Source of the DNA: Clostridiales bacterium
GTDB taxonomy: Bacteria > Bacillota > Clostridia > Christensenellales > Borkfalkiaceae
Direction of reading: 5' to 3'
DNA length: 35,062 nucleotides
NCBI GenBank assembly: GCA_015069485.1
Contig: SVIM01000019.1
Coordinates: 1 to 35,062, forward strand
Under the pieces are notes generated by a model, which was given only the letters and a program-made list of their open reading frames with translations, did no database searches and was not told where the DNA came from. Of the stretch, positions 1 to 7,761 are shown in pieces. A program made the position numbers and the translations under genes. How positions within the stretch are numbered: position 1 is the first letter of the stretch; each line of letters starts with the position of its first letter.

Positions 1-21
1 CTTATTCTCCTTGTATACAAC

Positions 22-69
22 AGGTCTTTTGACCTATATCAAGACTTTTGACCTAAAATATGATATAAT
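22..69 (+). promoter_or_regulatory. Promoter and operator region of the HTH gene
   Basis: A consensus -10 box TATAAT lies at 64-69. The decamer TTTTGACCTA occurs twice, at 27-36 and 46-55, on the same strand and 19 bp apart, about two helical turns. The first copy is also the right half of the inverted repeat AGGTC-tttt-GACCT (22-35). No -35 box sits 16-18 bp upstream of the -10. The predicted first transcribed base falls on the A of the ATG at 76. The repeats are candidate binding sites, perhaps for the encoded regulator itself; this is inference. Confidence 0.5.
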
Positions 70-75
70 ACGAGT

Positions 76-272
76 ATGGCATACGTAGAAGTAATTAAAC
101 AATTAATGATTGAAAAGAATTTATCTCAACAAAAGCTTGCAGATATTTTATGCGTAAATCAAACCACGGTTAGCAAATGGCTGTTGGGCAAAAAAAGCCC
201 AGCTACGATAACGTTTTGCTTTTTTATGAAAAGTTTGGTATTGAACCAAATAAAATGTACGGTATTGAATAG
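76..272 (+). pseudogene. Small XRE-family HTH regulator, frameshifted
   Basis: The first about 42 residues are a helix-turn-helix of the Cro/CI (XRE) type, with the recognition-helix stretch QQKLADILCVNQTTVSKWL. The frame opened at the ATG (76) then runs into unrelated sequence. One base back, from position 195, the reading continues with KPSYDNVLLFYEKFGIEPNK and stops at 270-272, which is the expected second half of such a domain. The break is at a run of seven A (190-196); eight A would restore an intact 65-residue protein. It may be a real mutation, a sequencing error, or slippage used by the cell. No ribosome binding site precedes the ATG. The left window edge hides its neighbours. Confidence 0.7.
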
Positions 273-331
273 TTTAGCGCATTTTGTAGGTTGCACAAAT
301 AAACGATAACCTGAATTTAATAAATAATATA

Positions 332-362
332 AAGGCGTGGGGCAAATTTTGCCCCACGCCTT
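332..362. terminator. Intrinsic terminator between convergent genes
   Basis: A strong hairpin, GGCGTGGGGC (334-343) with GCCCCACGCC (351-360), has a 7-nt A/T loop and is extended by AA/TT pairs. It lies between the plus-strand HTH gene and the end of the minus-strand membrane protein gene. AT-rich sequence on both sides could serve as a U tract in either direction. Confidence 0.7.
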
Positions 363-426
363 ATTAAAATTAATTTATATCGCCTTTATTTAATTAATTT
401 ATACACTTCGCTTTATTAAAATTAAA

Positions 427-1059
427 TTAAACGCTTCGCTTTTTTAAAATTTTGCAAACCGCCCACGCGATAGTTAACACGAAAATTGCCACTAAATAGC
501 CAAATATCACTAAAACAACACCAAGCTCCCTATACATACCCGTGCCCCCTAAAGCGTCTATGGCTTCAATTACGGCGTGAATTATCATTGCAACGAATAT
601 TGCTAAAATTAGATAAGTTAAAACTGCAATAACCCACTCTAAAGCGCCGTTAGGCTTTTTAAAGGAAGTAAATGCAACAAGCGCGCATATAAAAACTATG
701 CAAGCCAACGCAAGATAGATAATCATTGCGGGCGAGCCCAACATTACGTTAGAAAAATTTTTGTTGCCATAGGCTGTTAGTCTTACCAAATAAAATACCG
801 TAACGAACGCATAGGTTGCTAGGCAAGCGCAAAAAGCTATTAAGTTTATTGCTTTATGCCTAAACTCTATATTGCTTTTTGACAAAGCGTAAAGCAAAAA
901 GGCGGGAAGCGCATAGCACAATAAAAGAATAAGCAAAAAGCCCAAAACCGTTCCACCGTCGTTTAACTGCGACGTAGCCAAAAACAAAACGATATGCGCG
1001 ATTGTAAACGCTATTATAACAATTAACGGCACGCGTTTTGCAATTAAATTTTTATCCAT
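427..1059 (-). CDS. Six-helix membrane protein of unknown function
   Basis: The 210-residue product has six predicted membrane segments at about 11-29, 38-59, 70-92, 111-131, 141-165 and 180-203. The tail is basic (KILKKRSV), which suggests a cytoplasmic C-terminus. I recognise no catalytic or transport motif. The ATG start is preceded by AAGGAGG at good spacing. The gene has its own consensus promoter (1146-1174) with an 80-nt leader and ends at the terminator near 332-362, so it is probably transcribed alone. It is certainly coding; the function is unknown. Confidence 0.8.
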   Translation of the reverse strand: MDKNLIAKRVPLIVIIAFTIAHIVLFLATSQLNDGGTVLGFLLILLLCYALPAFLLYALSKSNIEFRHKAINLIAFCACLATYAFVTVFYLVRLTAYGNKNFSNVMLGSPAMIIYLALACIVFICALVAFTSFKKPNGALEWVIAVLTYLILAIFVAMIIHAVIEAIDALGGTGMYRELGVVLVIFGYLVAIFVLTIAWAVCKILKKRSV

Positions 1060-1091
1060 ACTGTTCCTCCTTATTAATGCTTAAAAACAAA

Positions 1092-1135
1092 AAATTACGA
1101 AAAAATTTTGCTTAAAATTGCCTTTTTTGTAATTT
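1092..1135 (-). other. Leader hairpin of the membrane protein gene
   Basis: AAATTAC-G-AAAAAA (1092-1105) pairs with TTTTTTGTAATTT (1123-1135), leaving one bulged G. It fills the 5' leader between the predicted start site near 1139 and the ribosome binding site. The stem is nearly all A-U, so it could be weak. It may protect the mRNA end or be chance in AT-rich sequence. Confidence 0.35.
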
Positions 1136-1145
1136 GTTTTTTTGT

Positions 1146-1174
1146 ATTATATCACAAAAGTGCAAATTTGTCAA
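1146..1174 (-). promoter_or_regulatory. Consensus sigma-A promoter for the six-helix protein
   Basis: On the minus strand the -35 box is TTGACA (1174-1169), the spacer is exactly 17 bp, and the -10 box is TATAAT (1151-1146). It matches the housekeeping consensus at every position. The predicted transcription start is near 1139. Confidence 0.85.
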
Positions 1175-1194
1175 TACTACTTTTAAAATTTGTT

Positions 1195-1234
1195 AAAAAA
1201 AACGGGCAGGACGCTTTTTTCTTTCGTTCTGCCC
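1195..1234 (-). terminator. Intrinsic terminator after icd
   Basis: On the minus strand GGGCAGAACG (1234-1225) pairs with CGTCCTGCCC (1213-1204) with one mismatch. An uninterrupted U-rich run follows. It lies just after the icd stop codon. Confidence 0.8.
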
Positions 1235-1241
1235 TAAATTA

Positions 1242-2447
1242 TTAAAGTTTTTCTGCAATTTTATATAAGAACTGCTTGGAGTTAAGCTTGGTGGGGGTTA
1301 CGCCCTCTTTTTTAAACAAGGGGATTAAGTCGCCCGTCATAAAGCCTTCTTCTATGGTGGTAACGGTAGCCTTTTCTAATTTTTTTGCAAAGCTAACGAG
1401 CGCGGGAATATTATCAAGCTCGCCCCTTTTTGCAAGCGCGCCCGTCCACGCCCAAATGGTTGCAACGGAGTTTGTAGAGGTTTCTTCCCCCTTTAAGTGC
1501 TTATAATAGTGGCGCGTTACCGTACCGTGCGCCGCTTCGTATTCGTACTTACCGTCGGGAGAAACCAAAACGGAGCTCATCATACCGAGCGAGCCGTATG
1601 CGGTTGCTACCATATCGCTCATAACGTCGCCGTCGTAATTTTTACAAACCCACAAAATTCCGCCTTCCGAGCGCATAACCCTTGCAACGACGTCGTCGAT
1701 TAGGGTATACATATAATATATGCCTGCCTCTTCAAATTTTTCTTCGTATTCGTCGGCGTAAATTTCCGCAAAAATATCTTTAAAGCGGTGGTCGTAGGTT
1801 TTTGAAATAGTGTCCTTTGCGCCAAGCCACATAGGAATTTTATTTTCTAACGCGTAATTAAAGCAGCTTCTTGCAAAGCCCTTAATAGATTCGTCTAAAT
1901 TGTGTACGCCCTGCACTATGCCGTCGCCGTTAAAGCTTTGAATAAGCTGACGCCTTATTTCGTTGCCGTTTGCGTCGGTTATTAAAAGGTAGGCGTTTTG
2001 CCCCTTTTGCACCTTATCTTCAACCGAATTATAAATATCGCCGTATGCGTGACGCGCTAATACTATGGGGGCTTTCCACGAAGGAACGTAAGGCGTTATG
2101 CCGTCCGCTAAAATGGGGGCGCGGAAAACCGTTCCGTCTAAAATGCGCCTTATAGTACCGTTAGGGCTCTTCCACATTTTTTTAAGGTTATATTCCTGTA
2201 CCCTTTGCGCGTTGGGGGTTATGGTTGCGCACTTTACCGCAACGCCGTATTTTTTGGTTGCTTCGGCAGATTTAACGGTTACCTCGTCGTCCGTTTTGTC
2301 CCTTTCCACAAGCCCTAAATCGTAATATTCCGTTTTAAGTTCAACGTAAGGTTCAATTAAAATTTCCTTAATCCAACGCCACAAAATACGAGTCATTTCG
2401 TCGCCGTCCATTTCTACGATAGGCGTTATCATTTTAATTTTTTCCAT
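1242..2447 (-). CDS. icd: NADP-dependent isocitrate dehydrogenase, eukaryotic-like type
   Basis: This enzyme oxidatively decarboxylates isocitrate to 2-oxoglutarate, making NADPH. The sequence follows the homodimeric IDH1/IDH2-like subfamily rather than the E. coli type: [11 protein letters not shown] near the N-terminus, [25 protein letters not shown], the substrate-binding ARHAYGD with its Arg and Tyr, [16 protein letters not shown] for the metal and [11 protein letters not shown]. The start is the ATG at 2447, with AGGAGG 7 nt upstream; an in-frame ATG 45 bases earlier has no such site. The product is 401 residues, close to the family length. No aconitase or citrate synthase gene is next to it. 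It likely supplies 2-oxoglutarate for glutamate synthesis. Confidence 0.95.
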   Translation of the reverse strand: MEKIKMITPIVEMDGDEMTRILWRWIKEILIEPYVELKTEYYDLGLVERDKTDDEVTVKSAEATKKYGVAVKCATITPNAQRVQEYNLKKMWKSPNGTIRRILDGTVFRAPILADGITPYVPSWKAPIVLARHAYGDIYNSVEDKVQKGQNAYLLITDANGNEIRRQLIQSFNGDGIVQGVHNLDESIKGFARSCFNYALENKIPMWLGAKDTISKTYDHRFKDIFAEIYADEYEEKFEEAGIYYMYTLIDDVVARVMRSEGGILWVCKNYDGDVMSDMVATAYGSLGMMSSVLVSPDGKYEYEAAHGTVTRHYYKHLKGEETSTNSVATIWAWTGALAKRGELDNIPALVSFAKKLEKATVTTIEEGFMTGDLIPLFKKEGVTPTKLNSKQFLYKIAEKL

Positions 2448-2512
2448 CGTGAGCCTCCTAATTAATGTACGCTTGTTAATGCGCTTGCGCAAAGTTTTAA
2501 GTTTCCTTTATT

Positions 2513-2584
2513 GCGCCTTGGGCGAATTTTAAGCCGCCGTGCTTTAAGTTGCCGTTGTCGCCGTTATAGCGCCTTGGGCGAATT
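2513..2584. repeat. Two direct repeats between icd and ddl
   Basis: GCGCCTTGGGCGAATT occurs at 2513-2528 and again at 2569-2584, 56 bp apart. Each copy contains the small inverted repeat CGCC-ttg-GGCG. The 186-bp spacer holds no gene. The icd promoter must lie here or further upstream, but no clear -35/-10 pair is visible. Confidence 0.5.
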
Positions 2585-2633
2585 TAAGCTTAATAAGTTT
2601 TTGCGCGCAAGTTATTATTAATTATACGAAATT

Positions 2634-3731
2634 TTACTTGATTTTACAAGCATTTGCATTTAAATTATCAAGTATTCCCGTATTAATTACGCCTTTTTGG
2701 CTTAAAATAGCGTATCGGTTTTTGGCAACGGCGGCCAAATTGCACAAAAGGCTGGTAAATTGCGAAAAGTTTTCGGTTAAAAGGTAGTGCGAAAGCGAGC
2801 CGGGCACGGTGTTTACCTCGCATAAATACACCTCCCCTTGCGAAATTATGTAATCCATCCTAACAATTCCGTTCATCTCTAAAGCGGTGTAAACCTTTTT
2901 AGTCGTATCCTTAATTTGCGCAGAAATTTGCTCGCTTATTTTTGCGGGGAAGCAGGATGCGCCTCCGCCCGAATATTTATCGTCGTAGCTTAAAAGCTCG
3001 CCAGAGGATAAAACCTCCTCGCACTCGGAAGTAATAACCTCGCTTCCGTTAAAGTAGGCGGCGCAATTAAGCTCCCTGCGACCTTGTAAATATTTTTCTA
3101 AAATTACGGCGTCGTCTAAATAAAGGGCGTTTTGCATAGCCTCGGCAACCTCTTGCTCGGTATGCGCCAAAGCTACGCCTATGCTCGAGCCTAAATTGCG
3201 TGGCTTTACTACTACGGGAAGCCCTATTTTTGCAATTGCTTGGGGGATATCCCCCAACGAATTAACTAATTGCCACGGCGCGCACTTTACGCCCAAGCCG
3301 TTTAAAGCCAGCTTTGTAAAGTATTTATTTATGCACGCCGACGACGAAAAAATGCCCGAGCCGACGAGCGGAATAGAATAAAACGAGCATAGCGACGATA
3401 TTGCACCGCCTTCTTCAATTCCACCGTGGCAACAGTTTATAAGGCACCCAACGCTTATATAATTTTTAATTTTTCCCTTTTTATTTAAAAGGGCAACTCC
3501 CCCTTTAACGAAAATTGCAGGCTGCTTTTTGCTTTGCGCTCCGCTTTTAAAATTGTTAATATCTAAAAGCTCTTCACCGCAAAAAAGGTCGCCCTGCTGG
3601 GAAATATAAAGGGGCAACACGCTTTTTTGCGCGTTTTTTAAAAGATTGCACGCCATTGTACCCGTAATAACCGAAATTTCGTTTTCGCACGATTTACCGC
3701 CGAAAATTACGGCGAACTCAAAAGTTTTAAT
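2634..3731 (-). CDS. ddl: D-alanine--D-alanine ligase, divergent, probable AUU start
   Basis: This ATP-grasp enzyme joins two D-alanines to make the dipeptide that MurF adds to the wall precursor. Family features are FAVIFGGKSCENEISVITG at the N-terminus, HGGIEEGG for the usual HGxxGEDG, PLVGSG, VVVKPRNLGSSIG in the ATP-grasp fold, GIVRMDYI and EVNTVPGS near the end. Several are variant, so the enzyme is a divergent Ddl. The start is unusual. An ideal GGAGGTGAT (3746-3738) precedes no ATG, GTG or TTG; the codon at the right distance is ATT (3731), and starting there gives the N-terminus typical of the family (365 residues). The only common start codon in frame, TTG at 3785, has no ribosome site and adds 18 unlikely residues. 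It follows murF closely. Confidence 0.9.
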   Translation of the reverse strand: MKTFEFAVIFGGKSCENEISVITGTMACNLLKNAQKSVLPLYISQQGDLFCGEELLDINNFKSGAQSKKQPAIFVKGGVALLNKKGKIKNYISVGCLINCCHGGIEEGGAISSLCSFYSIPLVGSGIFSSSACINKYFTKLALNGLGVKCAPWQLVNSLGDIPQAIAKIGLPVVVKPRNLGSSIGVALAHTEQEVAEAMQNALYLDDAVILEKYLQGRRELNCAAYFNGSEVITSECEEVLSSGELLSYDDKYSGGGASCFPAKISEQISAQIKDTTKKVYTALEMNGIVRMDYIISQGEVYLCEVNTVPGSLSHYLLTENFSQFTSLLCNLAAVAKNRYAILSQKGVINTGILDNLNANACKIK

Positions 3732-3795
3732 AAAAAAATCACCTCCGCTTTTATTTTTTAGCTTTGGTGATTTAAAATTATTCAATTTTTTAAAT

Positions 3796-5391
3796 TTATA
3801 AATAAGTGTCGGGCAAGTCGTTTAAAAACAACACGGTATCGCCGGGCTTAATATACGCCTTTAAATATTCCTGCGCGGCGGAAAGGTTAGGCGCTATCTT
3901 TAATTTTTGCTCGTCGCCACCGGCAGAAATATAGCCTTCTTTAACGGCTACTACAAGCGTTTGGCCAACCAAAATAACCAAATCTAAATTGCAAAGCTTT
4001 TCGCCTAAAAGGCGGTTTTCCTGCTTTTCTAAAACGCCTAATTCCACTATTCCGGGGGTTACTGCAATTTTTCTGCCGTCGAATAAATTAAGCACGCCAA
4101 GCGCCGCCTCAGCGCCCTTTACATTGGCGTTATAGCCGTCGTCTAAAATGTTTACTTCGTTAGATTTTATTAACTGCAATCTATGCTCGATATAGTCGGC
4201 TTCCTCAATTGCCCCTATAATATCCTCGATTGAAACGCCAAGCTCAAAGGCTACGGCTGCGGCAAGGGCAAAATTTGTGGCGGTATGCTCGCCTAAAAGC
4301 TTCGTTTTTACCTGCACTTTGTTTTCGCCCAACTGCAAGCAAAATTCCGTTCCGTTTTGGCTTGCAACCACGGACGAGGGGTTATTTATTATAACCTTTT
4401 CCCCAGCAAAATCGCTAAACAAATTAAAATAAGGTTCGGCAATAAAGCACTTTTCTTTAGTGGGGGCAATAATTTCCGCCTTGGTGGAAATTATATTTTC
4501 AACGCTTTCAAAGCTTTGTAAATGTTGGGGGCAAACGCCTGTAATTATTGAATAATCGGGCGGACAAATTTCGCAAAGCTCTTTAATATCGCCCTTATTT
4601 CTCGCGCCCATTTCCGCAATAAAAAAGTCGTATTCGTCCAGGTTGTTTTTGTTAGCGGCAAGCGCAATTCCCATAGGCGTGTTGTGCGAGCGAGGCGTGG
4701 TTAAAACCTTATATTTTTTTTGTAGCATTGCAAAGAGAAGATTTTTTACCGTGGTTTTTGCAAAGCTACCCGTAATGCCAACAACCTTAATTTTGCTTTT
4801 AGAAAGCTTTTCGGTTGCCGACCTTACATACGCCTTATTTTTAGGCTCTTCGTAAATTTTGCAAAGCAAATTACTAAGGCATATTATGGGGTAAATTAAA
4901 AGGGGAAGTACGCTTAATGGAAAGTATCTTAAAGCCGTAAACAAGGGATATTTCCACAGATAATCGGCAAAATTTAAAAGCGTTACTATAATATAGCATA
5001 TAACCGCATACACGAAAAGCGTAACGATAAACAGCCTTTTAAACCTGGGGGTTGCAGCGGTATCTACCTTTAACGCAATTTTAAAATCGGCGCGGATATA
5101 AAGCACCGCAAAAAGCGCAAAGCCGACGAGCGAGATTACGGCAGACCATTGCCCCGCAAACGAAAAGCAAAGAGCGAGCACCGCAGAAGATAAGGCGCAC
5201 ATTGTGGCAAGCAAGGCGTGCCTGCTAAAGCCCAAATTCTCTTTATTTTTTGCCCATTTTATTAACTTTTTTTGGTCGTAACGGAAGGACTGCAATACGC
5301 CGAGCGCCTTATAAGAGGACGCGCCCAAAAGCCCAGTTAGCATAAGGGCAATTAAAATACACTCCACCGTTTTTTCTATGGATATAAACAT
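3796..5391 (-). CDS. murF: Mur ligase (MurF-like) with an N-terminal membrane domain
   Basis: This is probably the ligase that adds D-Ala-D-Ala to the UDP-MurNAc peptide; ddl lies directly downstream. Residues about 8-176 contain roughly five membrane segments. The Mur ligase part starts near 200 with the ATP-binding loop GITGSFAKTT (205-214), then HNTPMG, IAEMGARNKGDI, GVCPQHLQSF, DDGYNAN and LNDLPDTY at the end. Cytosolic MurF proteins are about 450 residues and lack the membrane part, whereas this one has 531. The loop has Ala where MurF usually has Gly before Lys-Thr. The ATG overlaps the end of the hydrolase gene, with GGAG inside the upstream coding sequence, suggesting coupled translation. 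The exact substrate is inferred. Confidence 0.85.
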   Translation of the reverse strand: MFISIEKTVECILIALMLTGLLGASSYKALGVLQSFRYDQKKLIKWAKNKENLGFSRHALLATMCALSSAVLALCFSFAGQWSAVISLVGFALFAVLYIRADFKIALKVDTAATPRFKRLFIVTLFVYAVICYIIVTLLNFADYLWKYPLFTALRYFPLSVLPLLIYPIICLSNLLCKIYEEPKNKAYVRSATEKLSKSKIKVVGITGSFAKTTVKNLLFAMLQKKYKVLTTPRSHNTPMGIALAANKNNLDEYDFFIAEMGARNKGDIKELCEICPPDYSIITGVCPQHLQSFESVENIISTKAEIIAPTKEKCFIAEPYFNLFSDFAGEKVIINNPSSVVASQNGTEFCLQLGENKVQVKTKLLGEHTATNFALAAAVAFELGVSIEDIIGAIEEADYIEHRLQLIKSNEVNILDDGYNANVKGAEAALGVLNLFDGRKIAVTPGIVELGVLEKQENRLLGEKLCNLDLVILVGQTLVVAVKEGYISAGGDEQKLKIAPNLSAAQEYLKAYIKPGDTVLFLNDLPDTYL

Positions 5392-5394
5392 AAT

Positions 5395-6126
5395 TTACTC
5401 CGTTAAATTATCGTTTAAAAATTGCAAAATTAAGTTGTTAAACACTTCGGGATACTCGCAAAAGCAAAAATGCGTGCCTTGCATTTTTAAAAGACGGGAA
5501 TTTTTTATACAGCCTTTAAAAATTAAGCCCTCCTCCAAATACGGCGTAACGGTATCGCCCTCGCCGTAAATTAAAAGGGTTTCGTTGCTTATTTTTTTTG
5601 CTTCTTCCTGCAAATCCTCGTTAACGATTTTTTTATAGCTTTCGCGCATTATGGGCGAAAGAGTTTTATATTCCTCGCTTCCAAAGTGCCTTTCGGCAAA
5701 TTTAGGAAATATCTTTTTTATGCGCTTATAAGCGTTTACCCGCCTAATATATTGCGACGAACGGAGCTTTACTACGCCTGCGCCGCCAACCAACACAATT
5801 TTTTTAGCGCTGAAATTAAAGCTTGATAAAAGCTTTATTGCTACCCTTGCGCCAAACGAGTGCGCAACGACGTGCGGATTTTTAACCTTTAATTTTTTAC
5901 ATAAGGTATAAGTCCACTCGGCGTAATCGCTCACCGAAAAGGCGGTGCTTGGCGCTTGACTTTTACCAAAGCCGGCAAAGTCGGGCGCGGTTACCTTAAA
6001 GCCCTTGCAAAGGCTTTCCGTTTGATAAAAAAAGCTTTCCTTTTGCGACATATAGCCGTGCAAAAGCAAAATATCTTCGCCTTCTCCCTTTTGTAAAACG
6101 CTTACGAATTTACCGTTTATTAAAAT
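5395..6126 (-). CDS. Alpha/beta hydrolase, probable AUU start
   Basis: A serine hydrolase of the alpha/beta fold. Visible parts are the oxyanion motif LLLHGY, the nucleophile elbow AHSFGA, the acid in YGEGDTVTP and the histidine in GTHFCF. The substrate is unknown; placement before murF and ddl suggests a role at the cell envelope. The first common in-frame start is TTG (6069), which would cut off the first beta strands. Coding sequence continues upstream as LINGKFVSVLQKGEGEDI, as expected for the family, back to an ATT at 6126. This ATT lies 6 nt after AAGGAG (6138-6133). With this start the protein has 243 residues. There is no ATG, GTG or TTG between 6126 and 6070 in frame. Confidence 0.85.
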   Translation of the reverse strand: MLINGKFVSVLQKGEGEDILLLHGYMSQKESFFYQTESLCKGFKVTAPDFAGFGKSQAPSTAFSVSDYAEWTYTLCKKLKVKNPHVVAHSFGARVAIKLLSSFNFSAKKIVLVGGAGVVKLRSSQYIRRVNAYKRIKKIFPKFAERHFGSEEYKTLSPIMRESYKKIVNEDLQEEAKKISNETLLIYGEGDTVTPYLEEGLIFKGCIKNSRLLKMQGTHFCFCEYPEVFNNLILQFLNDNLTE

Positions 6127-6174
6127 ATTAAGCTCCTTAAAGCGCCCAAATTTTTTGCGCTTTTTTGCGTAAAT

Positions 6175-6609
6175 TTAGGTTAAATCCTTACGCATAACAA
6201 GGCAATCCTCGCCGTCAGGATAGTAGCGCGCGCGTGCGTACGCCCCCACAAAGCCGTGCTTTAAATACATTAGCATTGCCGGCGAATTAGAAACCCTTAC
6301 CTCTAAAAACACCTTATCCGCCCCCTTTTCTTTTGCAAGGAGCAAAAGGCTTTTAAGAATTTGCGAGCCTACGCCACCCCTTCGAAAGGAATTGCCAACG
6401 GCAACGTTTTCGATATCGGCAGAATCAGCGACTACCGTTACTGCGCCGTAGCCTAAAATTTCGCCGTTCTCTTCGGCGACAAGCAAATTAAAGGTTGGAT
6501 TTTTAAAGGATGATTCAAAGTTTTGCAAGCTCCAACCGTCTGTAAAGCACTCCTTTTCCAGCGCAAAAACCCTTTCTATATCGCCGTTACACCACTTTCT
6601 AATTATCAT
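6175..6609 (-). CDS. rimI: Ribosomal protein S18-alanine N-acetyltransferase-like GNAT protein
   Basis: A single GNAT acetyltransferase domain of 144 residues. The acetyl-CoA loop is FRRGGVGSQIL, followed by KVFLEVRVSNSPAMLMYLKHGF, a stretch typical of RimI. RimI acetylates the N-terminus of ribosomal protein S18, though members of this family can have other protein targets. The ATG overlaps the tsaB stop codon by 4 bases. Genes of the tsaE-tsaB-rimI(-tsaD) set are often adjacent, which supports the call; tsaD is not here. Confidence 0.85.
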   Translation of the reverse strand: MIIRKWCNGDIERVFALEKECFTDGWSLQNFESSFKNPTFNLLVAEENGEILGYGAVTVVADSADIENVAVGNSFRRGGVGSQILKSLLLLAKEKGADKVFLEVRVSNSPAMLMYLKHGFVGAYARARYYPDGEDCLVMRKDLT

Positions 6610-7214
6610 TTTCTGCCTTCCTCTGCTTGACTCTTTCTTACGTACAAGGCGTAAATATCGTCCGTTAAAGGGCGTTCAATACGGCATAGTGTGGGGTGAA
6701 TTAAATTTTGAACTTCAAGCTTCGTATAATTTTCAAAATGTAAATCTTCAATGCCGAAGACGGGAAGATTAAATAAAGCCACCTCTTCTTCAGAAAGATA
6801 GCAAGGGGCAAGCGTGCACCTTTCGCCGTCGTAAACAGAAGCGTAGTAATGATTATGGGCAGCGTCGATAACGGCAACGAACTTTTCGCATTTTACATTA
6901 TATGCAATTAAGTCAAACGCCGTTACACCCAAAAGCTTTTTGCCTGCGCCCATAGCAAGCCCCTTTGCCGTTGCTATACCTATTCTTATGCCCGTAAACG
7001 AGCCGGGGCCCGTTACCGCACAAAAAAAGTCGCACTCGTTAGGGGATAGTTGGGCTTCTTCCATCGCTTTATCGATTTCGCCCATCAAGGTTACAGAGTG
7101 GGAAAGAGCGCAGTCTTGAATAAACCTTAACACGACCTTTTCGCCCTTTTGCGCCAAAACGGTTAGGTGCTTGGAGGAGGTATCGATAGCCAAAAAATTT
7201 TTATATTCAGTCAT
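6606..7214 (-). CDS. tsaB: tRNA threonylcarbamoyladenosine biosynthesis protein TsaB
   Basis: TsaB is the partner of TsaD in making t6A at position 37 of ANN-reading tRNAs. It has an ASKHA-like fold without catalytic activity of its own. Visible are FLAIDTSSKHLTVL at the start, SHSVTLM and the strongly conserved VTGPGSFTGIRIGIATAKGL. The second half is shorter and more variable, giving 202 residues in all, within the family range. The ATG overlaps the end of tsaE by 8 bases. Confidence 0.95.
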   Translation of the reverse strand: MTEYKNFLAIDTSSKHLTVLAQKGEKVVLRFIQDCALSHSVTLMGEIDKAMEEAQLSPNECDFFCAVTGPGSFTGIRIGIATAKGLAMGAGKKLLGVTAFDLIAYNVKCEKFVAVIDAAHNHYYASVYDGERCTLAPCYLSEEEVALFNLPVFGIEDLHFENYTKLEVQNLIHPTLCRIERPLTDDIYALYVRKSQAEEGRK

Positions 7215-7611
7215 AAATAATCTCCCTTATATCTTCGCCCTTTTTAATTATGTTAACCGTTTTGCAGTTTGCAGGCAACACGGAAGCAATGTTTTTGCTC
7301 CACTCTATAAGGCAAACGCCGTTGCCGTAAAAATAGTCGCAAAGCCCTAACGCTTCGGCTTGTTCACCGCAAGAAAGGCGGTAACAATCGTAATGATACA
7401 GCTTGCCCGAATAGTCGTTCATATAGGCATATGTGGGGCTTAATACCTCTTCTTCAATGCCCAAGCCCTTGGCAACGCCCTTGGCAAAAACCGTTTTGCC
7501 TGCGCCCATATCGCCACCGAGAAGAACCACGTCGCCCCCCTTAAGCGTCTTTGCGTATTCAGTTGCAAATAAAAGCGTTTCGTTCGCGCTTTTAGAAATA
7601 AAACTTTTCAT
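7207..7611 (-). CDS. tsaE: tRNA threonylcarbamoyladenosine biosynthesis ATPase TsaE
   Basis: TsaE is the small P-loop ATPase that supports turnover of the TsaB-TsaD complex in t6A synthesis. The Walker A loop is GGDMGAGKT (residues 32-40). LSPTYAYM, HYDCYRL and CLIEWSKN follow in the family order. At 134 residues it is slightly short, as is common. It is the first gene of a tight minus-strand run ending with ddl. No ideal promoter is obvious in the 150 bp upstream, which also hold the mntR terminator. Confidence 0.95.
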   Translation of the reverse strand: MKSFISKSANETLLFATEYAKTLKGGDVVLLGGDMGAGKTVFAKGVAKGLGIEEEVLSPTYAYMNDYSGKLYHYDCYRLSCGEQAEALGLCDYFYGNGVCLIEWSKNIASVLPANCKTVNIIKKGEDIREIIYD

Positions 7612-7730
7612 ACGAATATATTATAACCTTTACGCAAAAAAAGTGCAAGAAATTTTATTCACAAAAAAATGCAGAGCCAACCGCCTTTTTGTAAAATTGC
7701 GCGCGCTTAAAAGGGCTGACGCTACAATTT

Positions 7731-7758
7731 AAAAACGGGGGCTTAAAAGCTCCCGTTT
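7731..7758 (-). terminator. Intrinsic terminator after mntR
   Basis: ACGGGGGCTT pairs with AAGCTCCCGT across two A residues, with one G-T pair. T runs flank both sides, so it could work in both directions. It separates mntR from the tsaE operon. Confidence 0.75.
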
Positions 7759-7761
7759 TTT

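Noticed and set aside
2448-2492. Longer start for icd
   Set aside because: The upstream ATG lacks a ribosome site, while AGGAGG lies just before 2447 and the family starts there.
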